A DNA stretch of 64,000 bases from Sphagnum compactum (taxonomy: Eukaryota > Bryophyta > Sphagnopsida > Sphagnales). The DNA lies in assembly GCA_965153455.1 (NCBI GenBank), contig OZ234496.1, forward strand, positions 10,253,863 to 10,317,862, in the 5' to 3' direction. Under the pieces are notes generated by a model. It was given only the letters and a program-made list of their open reading frames with translations. It was not told the origin of the DNA and did no database searches. Each line of letters opens with the position of its first letter. Position 1 is the first letter of the stretch. Shown piece after piece: positions 1 through 11,867 of this stretch. A program made the translations under genes and the position numbers.

Positions 1-425
1 GGGTTTAAGACACTGTTGCGATGAAAGAGGTATCAAAGAAGGTCGGGTGTTGAGTTTCAAATACCATACTTATTTGGTGTTCAGCGTGTGGACACAGTGG
101 GTAGATGTACAACATCTTCTCTATTGGCAGGGCCAGAGCGTGTTTGTGATACCTTGTTTTTCTACAGGATTGATTGGTTACAATGTGAAATTGAACATGT
201 GAACTAAATTGGGATTCTTCATATTCATTCCACAACTGAGTCATATTAAGAGACTTGTGGTGGAAGGTTTGTTGGTGGCTCTTGGTTCACTCTGCGCACA
301 ATATTGACATGACACTCTTACATGTGTAGATAGATAGGTGTTGTGAAGTTGCAGGAGAATTGAAGCAGCAGAGATAATTGAACATAAGCCTCTGTTTTTC
401 CTAAATTGTTGTATGGGCATATGGT

Positions 426-466
<41 letters not shown>

Positions 467-2600
467 ATGTTACTACAGAAAAGCCTAGCACTTTGAGTAC
501 GGATTGTTCAAAAGGCTGATCATGGATATCAAAGACATCGGCATCACAAGTTCTAACACAGACAAAAATGGGGAAGAAGGTGGAAAAAAAAAAAGGAAGA
601 AGAAGCAACAAAGTGGATAATCTACTCAAACACAGAGCCACCCAACTCAAAATCAAAATCAAAAACAAAACCATCATTGATCTCTAATGCAATCAACAAG
701 GGGTGTGTGTCACACTGTGTGGCCTTGCCATTTACATCAACAAGTATCTTAAGGCAAAAGAAGAAATATGGGAATTCAAATATAATTTCACCATGCAAAA
801 ATATAATCTTCAAAACAATTCTCTCAAGAATCTTTCAAGATATCATAACTCTACAACTGATCTCAAGTTTCAACACAAGCCAAAATATCATCTTTCAAAA
901 ATCCTCAAATAAAAATGGACCTACTACTACCTAGGGGCCAAAATCACTTAAGGTACTATACTCTACAATGAATCTAAACACAATATTCCTTGCCTTGGTA
1001 GGCAAGGCCACAAAGCCTGGTGTATAAAGAAGACATGGGTTTGAGAATGGTAGTTACCTGTGTTGGGCAGTTCCCTAATGTTTTTGCAATGGGTCATTTT
1101 AATTTGACAATGTCTTTAATACTCCTCAATGCCTTAACAATGTTTTTCACTACCAATACATCAATAGGAGAAGCTCTCGCCCTTTAACTCATCTACATAC
1201 AATAGGGTAAATCGGCCCATCATCGATCGCTTGCTTATGAACAAATACTTTGGCAGATCTTTCTCAATTCTTCTCCATTTCAAGTGATTTAAAATGTTAT
1301 AGGAGAGTTTTCTCAAGCTTTACAAATCATCTTTGAAATGCGAAGCCAAAGGAGGCAGCCAAAAAGAGCAATTAAGAAAATACGTTTTTTTTTCAAATTG
1401 TAAAACACGTTTTCTTCATTTTCATCCTTCTTATTTTCAAAGTTCATAATTTTTAATTTTTTTTATTCATTTAAATGATTTAAAGTGCTACACAAACGTC
1501 ACCTCAAGTTCTGTACAAATCATCTTTGAACTCTAATACAACAGAACAACATTCAATGAACTTTTTTGGATGTTTAGGAACTGGCCTTTGTAACATTTGA
1601 TGATTTCTTTTTTGAGTTCTTGACCCCTCTACTTGGAAACCCATTACTTTTTCAATTTTATTCCGTTTTTGTTGATTTTTAATGCATCAAATGCACCAAT
1701 AGAAGGGTTCAAATTTTGCTTGGACACCATAAACAACAGAGCTTTCCCTTTGGACCTGGCCTGCTGTGAGTGCTTAAGTCTTCAGTAGACATCGACCGGT
1801 TTACCCTAGGTATATATATGCCCACGTTTTTGGACAAAGAATATGGCACAAACTATGAAGCTCATTGGAGCCTATCTTCAGTGCACCTTGCCCATCTCAT
1901 TGTTTGATCTGAAAAACATTAATAATTGATTTGTGAGAATCAAATTAATGGATTGTTCTTACATTCATGGGAACTAATCAATTGGCAAGTTTTGTTAGTG
2001 GAAATTTTGCCAAACCTTCATAAATTATTTGCAACATGTTTGATGTCACAAAATTGAATTGAAGGAAAAAAAACTTCATATGATTCATGGACATGAATGC
2101 CCATAAATCTAGGATTGCAATGTATTGAGTTGAATGCATACAAATTGCACATACATAAGGGCCAGAGATCCCACCTATATATAATAAGTGTGAAGAACAC
2201 CAATAAACTCATTTCCCAGTCTCACTGGAAAGGCCAAGCAAAAGGGAACAACCCATTCACTCAAAAAATGGAAACCCCCAAAAAAAGAAAAAAGTGCAAT
2301 AATTTTCAGCAAATGGAATAAGAAACTGCAACTGGGTCACACTTTGAGAGTCGAGAGAAGTTTTTTTTGTGCTTCCATGACAAAATTGTGGGCTCCATTG
2401 TCGTCACACTTACCATACAATTAATTTGTTGGTGACTTGCTACAAAACTTGTGGGACCTGCTGCGAGTGGGGACCATGTGCTGCTTTGCGAGGTTTGAGC
2501 TGACACTCAAAAGTAGCCAAAAAAATTGACCAAAAAAGTTGGCATTTCTGTTCGTTTCCTTGACACAACAACCACATAGTTAACGGCACCATTTAAGGCA
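1..2600. other. Gene-poor AT-rich stretch
   Basis: I see no coding region supported by length, codon pattern or family match. Short open frames occur on both strands but look random. The part around 1,740-1,930 shares phrases (a 'caaagaatatggcaca' type motif and 'cccatctcattgtttg') with 10,200-10,350, so it probably carries degenerate copies of a dispersed non-coding repeat. Confidence 0.5.
428..463. repeat. (GA)n microsatellite
   Basis: An uninterrupted run of about 17 GA dinucleotides lies in gene-poor sequence. Similar GA runs occur near 4,259 and 39,966. Confidence 0.95.
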
Positions 2601-2603
2601 CAA

Positions 2604-2657
2604 GCTTTGCTTTGCTTTGCTTTGCTAGCTAAATAGTATATATATATATATATATAT
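2604..2657. repeat. (GCTTT)n followed by (TA)n microsatellite
   Basis: Four to five copies of the pentamer GCTTT (2,604-2,626) are followed by ten TA units (2,637-2,657). The TA run could act as a TATA-like element for the less AT-rich stretch at 2,680-2,880, but no recognisable product follows. Confidence 0.9.
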
Positions 2658-3603
2658 TCTATTCAATCTTGTTCTTGATGAGAAAGCTTCTTGTCTGTCA
2701 TTGGGAGCTCTGCTCCGCCTTTTGCCTCTGCCCTTTCAAGCTCGAAGAAAGCTACCTGACCCCATTGGGCCATCACGAAGCTCCCTATCACCGCCCACTT
2801 GTAAACCACTCACCTGGTGCATCAGTGCGCAGGCTAGTGAGATCTAGTTCTCTTCCAGTCCAGATCTCTTGGGGTCAACAAACAAACAAACACACACACT
2901 CACACACACTCTCTCTCTCCCTCTCTTTTACTATTCTGCAAAAGCAGTTGTTTCTCTTTCTCTCAAAATTTTACACTCTCACAAACATTGAAAATTGTTA
3001 GGCTCGCTTTACATTAGGAGTCAGGGCCAATGTTCAACCCAAATCAATCAAGCATTCCCTATGGGTGCAAAAGTTGGGAATTGGCTTCCCAAGGGTTTTT
3101 AACACTTAGGAGTCAAGGCTGAAATAGAAAAATTATATATTTTCAGTCTGCCCCAAGCTACTAACTAATACAATGCTGAACTTTTATGGCCTTTGTATTT
3201 GCCCCAAGTCTGAAAAAAAAAGAAGGATACCATCCAATTTGCGAAGCCAATTTGCAACCCTTGGTTGGGGCCAATGTTCCAGCATTTATTTATATTGAAA
3301 TCCTGAATGTCAATATTCTAGCATTTATTTAGTAATTTGGGGCCAAACGACAAACCAAAAAAATACTCAAAGTTGGCCCCAAGTTTTTTCAACCGTGACT
3401 CCTATTGTAAAATGGGCCTTATTATGCTACAAGCATCAAAAAATTTACAAATCCATGTAGACCGATAAGTGTACATGGATTTTTATTAATTTTATTTCAC
3501 CATTAACATGGACAAAAAAAAATGGTTGATATTAATGTATTTACTGGCTCACGCATCGTCTTCTCTTTCATTAGAGACTAGAAGTACAAAGCCCATCTTC
3601 TCC

Positions 3604-3761
3604 AGTTGCAGAGTTGTTCAGAGAGGCCTCTTCTAGGCGTGATGTTTTTTCAGGTATTTCGCCCATTTCCTTGCACTACTTGTTGGTTGCAGTTGTTCAG
3701 AGAGGCCTCTTCTAGGCTTGATGTTTTTTCAGGTTTTCCGCCCATTTCCTTGCACTACTTG
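3604..3761. repeat. 79-bp tandem duplication (two copies)
   Basis: Two nearly identical 79-bp units (3,604-3,682 and 3,683-3,761) each contain 'gttgttcagagaggcctctt' and end with 'tccttgcactacttg'. The few differences suggest a fairly recent duplication. Both units lie in one open frame, but I do not recognise a protein there. Confidence 0.85.
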
Positions 3762-4258
3762 TTTCGTGCTACTTGCGATGGGTTTAGTTACTAGGTAACT
3801 TGATTTTTCCTCTTAGGGTTCCTCATTGTACAATTTGCGCTTTTGGGCATTGTCTTTTGTTTGGACTTTGGTGGTGGTTCGCTTGTTGGGTGTTTTTCCT
3901 TTATTTATTTATTTATCATCGTTATCCTGCAGACAACAGGAGAGGATGGGTTCTGGCCAAGTTCTCTTCACTGTGGGTAGTAGGCTAAACAAAAGACAAC
4001 CCCAGTCAGTAGCAAAATTTTTGCTAGTTCATAACCTCTAAATCAATCTTATTCCATGTGACGAAGGAGTTTGTCCACCATTGCACGATTTCATATGAAA
4101 CAATTGTTCGACAAATGATTTTGCAAAGAGTTGTTTCTGATGAGTTCGATGATTGCTGGCTACTTCTGGCATTGTGTGATCCACCCATTGGGCCACAGGA
4201 GCCGTCAAAAATGGTTCTGACAAATTGTTTTCTTCCAATAGCACTCTACTTAGTGCAT

Positions 4259-4290
4259 AGAGAGAGAGGGAGAGAGAGAGAGAGAGAGAA
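4259..4290. repeat. (GA)n microsatellite
   Basis: An imperfect GA run creates a spurious Arg/Glu-rich frame on one strand and a Ser/Leu-rich frame on the other. These frames should not be annotated as genes. Confidence 0.85.
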
Positions 4291-4416
4291 AGAGAAGACA
4301 AATGCCTTGGTGGGCATTAGTAGAAAAAAGAAGCCTCTTCACCATAAGGCTACTATAACTGCCCTTTTATATTGGACAAAGGATTGGACAACTCCTTGGG
4401 TACCTAGCTAACTCTT

Positions 4417-4778
4417 CAGTGCACCATGAGCTATATGGATGATGGGTGGATAGGAGACATTGGGTTCTAGTTCACCCTAGCTAACCTAACCACAGTGGTT
4501 AGCTCAGTTTCTATTTTCACTACCTGCTTGCTGTACAACCCAGTTGCCCACTTGCAACTTAGTACCTGGTAGCACTAAGCTATTAGTAAGTAGTAAGTAG
4601 TAACCATCCTTTGTGCATCTACTCATGTTGTAAAACACCTATTCTCGTATCTACCCCACTTACCTATGAGACCTATCTCATAGATGAAACCCAACATCAG
4701 CTCATCCGTTGGGCTTCATCCACAACTCATGCAAAAGAGGCTTCCAATCAAAAGAGGCTTCCAATTGACGGTGCACTA
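4417..4778. mobile_element. Decayed hAT-type MITE copy
   Basis: The left end reads CAGTGCACCATG and the right end GGTGCACTA. These are near-inverse sequences matching the 13-bp terminal inverted repeats of the better-preserved element at 55,484-55,840. Internal phrases such as 'ctaacc...gtggttagctcag', 'tgagacctatctca' and 'catccacaactcatg' also match that element. A CAGTG terminus fits the hAT superfamily. No clear 8-bp target duplication is visible, so the copy is old or its ends are eroded. Confidence 0.65.
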
Positions 4779-5389
4779 GGATGGTAAACCCTAAACCCAC
4801 ACCAAAACACTAGCCAGGAAAAAAAACAAACGGCCAGATTGAACCAGCACCCACTAAAGCACTACAAAAGCACTACAAAGGATGGATAGTAAATGGTCAA
4901 GAAACAACAATTTTCTTTTGGGTTCCAGTTCCCTAACTAACCATGATTGTTAACTCAGGTCCATTTTATACTACCTACGTACTAACAACTCCCTTCGGCT
5001 TGGTTGCTACTAGGTAGTACAGACAACCCTTACTTAGGTATGTATAAACCAGTGTTGTCATCCGGTTATCCAGATTCATCCGGTTGTGCATATGCATAAT
5101 GGCCGGATATGTATAGATACATATCTAGATGTTTTTACATTTTTGATAATCGGCAATGTGCACAATTGCCAAATGCCAATATGTTTGATTATCTTTATAT
5201 CTAACCGTATCACCAAAAAGGATTTTAAAAAATTGATATCTGACGATTAGGGTTTAAAAAAAAGTTGGATATGCATTTCATTTAGGGTTTAATGTTTTCA
5301 ATTAGGTTTAGGTTTAGGAGGAGCGAAGAACGAAGAACTTGTCACTTTCAAGCTTTCGGCACAAAGGTTTTGGGCATTGGGACTCTTAG

Positions 5390-5735
5390 TGAGTGGCGCT
5401 CTGTGGTGCGTGGTGCTTTGTGGTGCTTGGCACTTTGCTTTCTCAATGTATTTGGCGCTTTGTTTCTTGGTGTTTGGCACTCTTGGCGCTTAGGTTCTCG
5501 GTGTTTGGTGCTCTTGGCACTTTATTTTGCTGTGTTTAACACTCTTGCCACTATTTCTTGTGTTTTGCATTTTTAGTGCTCTACTTCTTTGTGCTTGGTG
5601 CCTGGCGCTCTTCCAACACTTTGCTTCTTGGTGCTTGGTGCTTTTGGCACTTTGCTTTTCTGTGCTTAGTGCTCTTGGTGCTCTAATTCTTTGTGCTTAG
5701 CACTCTTGGCATTCTACTTTTCTCCATTTAGTGAG
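5390..5735. repeat. Degenerate 31-bp minisatellite
   Basis: About ten diverged units follow the pattern GGCRCTTTGYTTCTTGGTGY TTGGYRCTCTT. The clearest 31-bp periods run from 5,454 to 5,560 and from 5,640 to 5,730. The array lies in the 5' non-coding part of the hAT relic, before the transposase remnants. It produces a misleading open frame of about 94 codons at 5,292-5,576. Confidence 0.8.
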
Positions 5736-6394
5736 CTTTGTTTTTTTAGAATTTGGCTTTGCTTGGAGCAACAAGTTACTTTTTTATTTTTCTTTTTGAC
5801 TTTGCTTGATTTTGGATGCAACAAATGCAACTTGAAAAACAAGAAACTTAATTGATAAGTAAACTCATAACCCTAAATGTTCTACACATTTTATTTTTAT
5901 TTTTCTTTTGTGTTTTGCTACTTAGCTTTTGTGCTTTCTTGCTTTGCTTCTAGGTTTTGGACACAACCCACCACAACAACCACATTTTGGACTTTGGATT
6001 TAGCACACAATAACAAGAAGCCATTGTGTTTCACAGTGAAGGTAAACTCTTAAACCCTAAACCTTGGATCTTTTTGTTTTTGGTTTTAGGAGCTTGAAGG
6101 TTGAGTTTATTTTGTTTTAGTGTGTTTTATGTGTCTTTGTTTATTGTGTGTAGGTACATTGTGCATTTTTTATGTTTGTTCGATGGTTGAAGAGGCAAAG
6201 TTTTGCATGATTGAAAGTGTGGGTGGAATTGATGAAAATGCATTAGCTCCCCACATTCAAACACATCTACCTACATCCTTAGTTTCAGAGGTTGAAAGCA
6301 TTGTGCACCTTCAAGTTGGTAGTAATGTGCCAAATTTAGATGTTCTACAACTTGAAACCATAGAAGCACAAGCTATTGCTTGGAGGCTTCATGG

Positions 6395-8421
6395 TCAGGT
6401 TTCTATATGTTGGGGGTTTTTGCCGTCAATGATAATCACCCTATGAATTTGGAGAACATGTAAATGTTGCAATGCATCATTTGCAAATCTAAGCAAGCAT
6501 TTGAGATTGATTTGACACAATGATCTATTCTCTGTAAGGGTTTGATAAAATACAACAAAACCAATGGCATAACTCCCATGAAGATTCATGTGGAGACAAT
6601 ACATTCAAAGTTACGGGCTCATATGAAGTAGATTTGTAGTGAGAAGGTGGTAACACATGATCATATTTGGCAACCAGGGAAAAAAGGGTAAATCCTTTTA
6701 GCTATGCGATTACAACATTCTTTAGTGCCAAAAGTCCTTATAAAAAAACTAATGATGTTCAACTATAGTTTTTTGAGAATCTAGTGTTGTACATCTGTAA
6801 GGGTTACAAGGCATTATTTTTTTGTGAAAACATTTGGCTTCAGAGGTTAGTTTTACACTGATGTCCTCAAGTTTAGTTTCTTTCTTGGTCTTCTTTAATG
6901 GAAAAGGTGTTACTTGCAATGGTGAAGAAGACATTGGACTAACATGTTTTGCCAAACTTGAAAACTGCAACAATAATTTCAACTAGTTTCGATCTATGGA
7001 TGTTTTGTGGCGGTGTTGACATATTTGCTTTGGTTATAAATTTTTTGAATGAAACTACATGTTACTATGGGGTTGTTTGAAGTTCATGAGAGTTCGGGTA
7101 GTCCGCGGCCATACAACTCCAATCCTTATTAGAGAAGTATGGATTATTACATCAGGTAACTACCTTCGTAAAAAATGGAAGCAATAACTTAACTGTTATG
7201 GCAACAACTCTGCAATCAATTGTTGACTATGAACCTTTGAAATTGCTCATGGTTTATGAAGGTACTTACTTTGGGCACATAATGTTTAAGGTGTGTCAAT
7301 ATGCTATAAATGACGACAAAGTTTCTATTGGGCTAAAAAGTGTTAATGTGAAAGATGCACAGGTTGGTTTAAAAGAAAAAATTACCTGGACCAAAAAGTT
7401 TGGGAAAAGGAGACAAGAGTGGGAACGGGCTTGTTGTGATAATGGGATGCAACATTGGAAATTAAAACTCCTGTGAATACCAAGTTTTGCAAGCAAGGTC
7501 ATAATGTTTGAAAAATGTCTACAATTTAAAGATGTTATTATTCTTTGTTATGGAAGGGGGTGAAAACATGATCAAATATACAACAAAAGTAACTATGAGT
7601 AGTTACAGTCATATTTTTACACATTAATGCAAGAAAGTAAAGTTGAAACCTTTTCAATCATTGTTAAACCATCATGATGCATAATATTGAGTTTATAGTA
7701 TGTTGTATACAAAGTTTGGAAAACCTTAGTGTATTAAAAGTAAGTCAAAAATATTTTTGAAATTGAATGGTAGAATTATGTTCAAAAATAATTTTACATT
7801 AAAAAATTGATACATTATTATTTGTACCTTGGAAGTTGAAAGTGCATAAGTAAGTTTTAGATGGCCATTAACAAAGAAAGTAAAAAAATTCAATATTTCA
7901 TCTATTTGAAGCTTACTTTGTTTCTTTGGGCAACCCAAAAAGTAAAAAAAAATCTACTTGCATTTTTAAGAAATCTATTTGAATCTACTTTAAACATGTG
8001 ATTATTCAATATCATTAACATAAATTCAAAGAATATGTTCATATTGATTAAATTAAATAATATTTAAAATTTTGATATGTTAAGGATTGATTAATGGCTA
8101 CTTTACACTTTTCTTGACAAGGATCACAAAATGTATATTTGATCATGTTTTCACCCAAGGTAAAAAGTTGTGGCTTTGTAGCAAAGAGTGCCAAAAGCCC
8201 AAGTGTGGATTGTTGCTGAAGCAGCCACATATTGTTTAAATTCTATTGTATCAGCATGTGTCATGAATCAATCAAGGGGCCATTGGCTATTGTCAAATGC
8301 CTTAACGACATCTATTACACTTATTATCAACATAGAATCAACATTATTGCCATTTTCTAGTGGGCTTAAAATTCATGATTCATTTGAAAGTGAGGTTCTT
8401 GCTTTACAGAAAAATATGTGA
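6395..8421 (+). pseudogene. hAT transposase relic (BED finger plus core)
   Basis: Frame-hopping translation gives hAT family landmarks in order. A BED-type zinc finger remnant lies around 6,455-6,630 ('CIICKSK' then 'YNKTNGITPMKIHVETIHSKL' less its last residue). Next comes 'NPFSYAITTFFSAKSPYKK' near 6,691, then the core 'FDLWM...DIFALVINFLNE' from about 6,988. 'ITWTKKFGKRRQEWERACC' lies near 7,381, and 'VWIVAEAATYCLN' with 'CVMNQSRGHWLLSNAL' lies at about 8,200-8,320. Stops and frameshifts separate every block, so no active transposase can be made. The same protein family is present, inverted, at 40,560-42,200. The superfamily call rests on recalled motif order, not a search. Confidence 0.8.
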
Positions 8422-8542
8422 CTAAAGGTTATTAAGGTTATCAAACCTTTTTTGCAGTTTACAACAATTACAAGTTGACAATGATTAGTTTTGTGGTTTG
8501 TTTTTGTGAGGTTGTGATTGGGGTAGGAAACTTGTGCTGCAA

Positions 8543-8610
8543 TTGGGCAGAGTTCTTCATAGATTCATGAAAAACTGGGGTTCAATTCCCCCGGAAGTTA
8601 CTTTGTTTTG
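8543..8610 (+). repeat. SINE-like fragment with Pol III B-box, copy 1
   Basis: This 68-bp segment contains GGTTCAATTCC (8,579-8,589), one mismatch from the Pol III B-box. It aligns without gaps to the reverse complement of 40,262-40,329. The shared parts are 'TTG.GCA.A.TT', 'AACTGGG.TTCAATTCCC' and 'AAGTTA.T..GTTTTG'. Two co-linear copies with a B-box suggest a tRNA-derived SINE. No convincing A-box or full cloverleaf is visible. Confidence 0.5.
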
Positions 8611-9308
8611 GATTTTGCTTGTGTTGTTTTTGTTTTGGGAGATTAGCTTGTAGTCTTCTAAGCAACAAGATTTGAAATTTTTTCATGCATAACCATTATG
8701 CATATCCCTCGTGTTTCAAAAACTGAAAATTGGAATATTCATAACTGGTAGATGAAGGGAAAAATAAATAAATTTGTAACTAGCTACTATAGTAGATTGA
8801 TTTTTTAATTTTGGGATATATATTCTTCCTTGCCCAAAATAAAATGAAATCTGTTATTGGTATCCACAGGTTAGGTCTAGATGTTGATATTCGGACAACA
8901 CTTGTATAAACCATCTACTTACCTAGTAGTCACTTATTTTCTTACCTATCATTCTATATATAGGACCTACTTCTTACACAATGGGTTACCAAGGTGAAAA
9001 CATATTTTTAACTCAGTTAAGGTAGGTTCATCCACAACTGAGTTACTAGGGTTCCATCTTTGGTAACCTAGTTTTTAGACCCTCCTACTTTCACCTCACG
9101 TTTACCAATTTAACCCTGGTAAACTCTCGATTTAACTCATGTAAACTCCATAAATCCAAAAGCATCATAGGTAAGTAGGAAGGGACTGTTATTGATTACT
9201 ATGTAGATAGCTTAAAGTATGTAAGACACTTGGTGACTACTAGATAAGTAGATGGTTTATACAAAAAAAAGTCACCACAATTGCAATACAATATGAAAAT
9301 GTGCTTAC

Positions 9309-9395
9309 AATTTTCTACTTTCATATTTTGAATATCACCAAATTTGGCTAAATATATACTTAATGGATGATCATCACTTGAGCAACATCACAAAA
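9309..9395 (+). repeat. Dispersed palindrome-core repeat, copy 1
   Basis: This copy carries 'ctactttcatattttg', then CCAAATTTGG (9,338-9,347), 'ctaaat', and 'gatgatcatcacttgagcaacatcacaaaattg'. It matches 60,592-60,665 on the opposite strand closely, and 32,318-32,400 and 44,437-44,512 more loosely. Confidence 0.65.
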
Positions 9396-9399
9396 TTGG

Positions 9400-11860
9400 A
9401 AAAAAAAAAAAAACCTGGGAAATCAAGCTTCAAATTCTGGATTATTTTTTGGTTAACTTAATTATCTTTTGGACCAAAATCTTGATAACTGTTGATGGAT
9501 TTTCGGGCCCAGGAATTGTTTCTTTGTTAGCTCTGAATGGTGGATACTTTACTAAAGAGTTCAGCTTTGATAACATCTCCCTTGAGAAAACCAGAATAAT
9601 TCGTAGATTAATTCGTACAATTTGCTTTAAAAAATGCTCCAAAAGGTTCTTAAGACTAGAGGCAGAGGTTGGGGAAGAAGATACAATAGGATTAGCTAAG
9701 AAAGGATTTTTGTTAACTATGGGAAGCAAAAGGGGGGAAAAAAAAAAGTGCGGATCTAATGGGTGATTAGTTCTAAGGAAATGAAAGCAAATCTAAGCAA
9801 AACCTCAACGAAACAAATGTGCCATAGTTTTACACATTTTGGACAATATAAATTTGTGGGTAGATTTGTCTTCAATCTCCTTTTTATTTGGCTTTTACAA
9901 TTACCTTATTCAACATGTAATTTTAAAAAACAATACTTGTATGAAGAAATTGTTAAAAAGTTTCACTTCCACTTACACAATCTCATGTAAATGTTTTTCA
10001 CAAGTAGAAATGCATATATTGTAAACCTTTAGTGACTACCTATACCAACACACATTAATTAGTGGTGGATGCATTTGAAAGCTCAATGTTCTTTTTTGGG
10101 TAATGGACCACTTTAATTGGCTTTTTAAAAAACATTCCAATATTTCTAAGGTTCTCAAATTAAAAGCTTTTGTTACAAATAAGGTAATGCAAGGATGTTT
10201 TGCTTTAGCTCACATATACAATACAAGCCCACACTTTTGAGCAAAGGATATGGGACAATAATGTGGGGTGTTGTTGAGAATATCTTGGGTGCACGTTGTT
10301 GGGTGGATAGCTATTGGGTGTATGTTGTCCCATCTCTTTGTTTGGGTTGAATTTTCATTCTTGACTTTGTTCATCTACATTTTTGGCTTAGGCTTTTACA
10401 AAAGCTTGGTACCTATGTGACATATATTAGTTTAATTAGACGCGATTCATCATATAGGTTTTTCTTTGATTTTCTTTTTGGTTAGGGCAATGGGTCACTT
10501 TGATTGGTCCATCAATTTAAAAAATCTGAAAATTTAAGAGTGATTTGTTCAGAGGCATTCAAGTTAACATGTTTTGCATGATTTTTTCCTTTGTAAAATC
10601 TTAAATTTGGATTTGCATCATGTTACACAATTTTTTTGTAACCGTAAATCATTTACATATACATGGTTTCACATGACTTAAAATGGATTTACACAATTTT
10701 ACGTTTACATGTTCAAAGTTAAACATTTATAGTTAAATAAATGTGGATGAGAGATTTATATTTACATGGAGTGTAAATAAGTTTTAAAATTTTATTTACG
10801 CTTTCATAAAAGGTATGTCTAAAACAAAAATATACGTGCCCAACAATTGAAAATATTGTCTAGTTAAGAATTGTTTAAAATTTTAAAATGAACAATAGGT
10901 TTAATTAAAGAACCGATGGTTATGGGTAGGTTCTTTTGACAAGTTATTTAACATTTTCAAAATCATGATCCAAACTGGTTCTTTGGTTTTGTTGAGGTGT
11001 TGCAGGTCAAGGGTTCATATACCCTAAATCTTTATCTTCTTTGAAAAATAGAGAACCACCCAACACTGGTTCTGAAATCACCCAACACTTTAACTAGACT
11101 TTAACCTCATCAAGTAGTTAAACATCTACCATTGAAAGCCTTTCTATATATGTGTGTGTGTGTGTGTGTGTGTTGAAGAGAAGCCCCCCATAGGTAGTAG
11201 TAATACACAACCTATTCAAATTTCAAAGACACAACAACATGAGAAAAACAACAGAAAAACTAGTCCTAATTCTTTAGCAACAACCCAATAGAATAGAAAT
11301 TAAAGATATTACAAAAAATAGTAATAAAAAAAAATGGAACAATGATATTACTAATTTGACTAATTTTGCAAAGGCTCATAATTTGGAGGCCATATAATAA
11401 TAATGGGAGATCTATAATTGGGTCCTAAAATTGTCATGAGTCTCTGACAACCCTAATATTCAGCTTCCAAAGTTGGCCACTACAACATGGTAGGGACTTA
11501 TGGAAAAAAGGGTTTAGGGTTTCAAAAATTCCATACTAAAAAGAAACCTTAAAAATAGCACACACAATTCATCCTCATCCTGTTCATTTGCCTCCTCCAT
11601 TTAAGCATTGTTCTAGTTTTAGGTCACCTTTTCTTGTATACCATTGTACTTCCAAATAGGAAATGTTCTGTTATTAGTTCACCTCTCCTTGTTAGACATA
11701 TATATATATATAGAGCAGAATAAGTCATATATTAGTGGGGATGCATCTGAAATTGGGTAAAGAATAGAATTAAGAAAATATTAAAGTAATCTTTGATATA
11801 TACTAATAGAAAAATGGAAAAAATTACTTGGGTTGGTTTTTCTTTCGGATGTCATCATCT
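9400..11860. other. Gene-poor stretch with degenerate repeats
   Basis: No gene is supported. Two opposed open frames of 95-105 codons at 9,442-9,766 lack any recognisable motif. 10,080-10,520 contains degenerate 'aatgg(a/g)(c/t)cactttgattgg' phrases shared with the dispersed family at 17.5-18.5 kb and 61 kb. The telomere-like word 'accctaaa' occurs only singly. Confidence 0.45.
11150..11173. repeat. (TG)n microsatellite
   Basis: A perfect run of about 11 TG dinucleotides. Confidence 0.95.
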
Positions 11861-11867
11861 TCTGATA

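Larger units (their letters stand above)
4840..9080 (+). mobile_element. Decayed autonomous hAT transposon (outer limits approximate)
   Basis: Sequence at about 4,880-5,050 resembles the left half of the 55,484-55,840 MITE ('ccagttccctaactaacc', then 'tatgtataaacca'). Sequence at about 8,890-9,060 resembles its right half ('tataaaccatctacttacctag', 'tcatccacaactgagttac'). Between them lie remnants of a hAT transposase. The simplest reading is an old full-length element whose internally deleted relatives are the two MITEs in this window. The outermost inverted repeats are not clear, so the limits are estimates. Confidence 0.6.

Noticed and set aside
2669-3001. 110-codon frame after a TATA-like TA run
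   Set aside because: The start is not ATG, the last third is a CA/CT microsatellite, and no family is recognised. A microRNA precursor was considered, but only a 7-bp pairing was found.
5292-5576. 94-codon plus-strand frame
   Set aside because: It is produced by the 31-bp tandem repeat.
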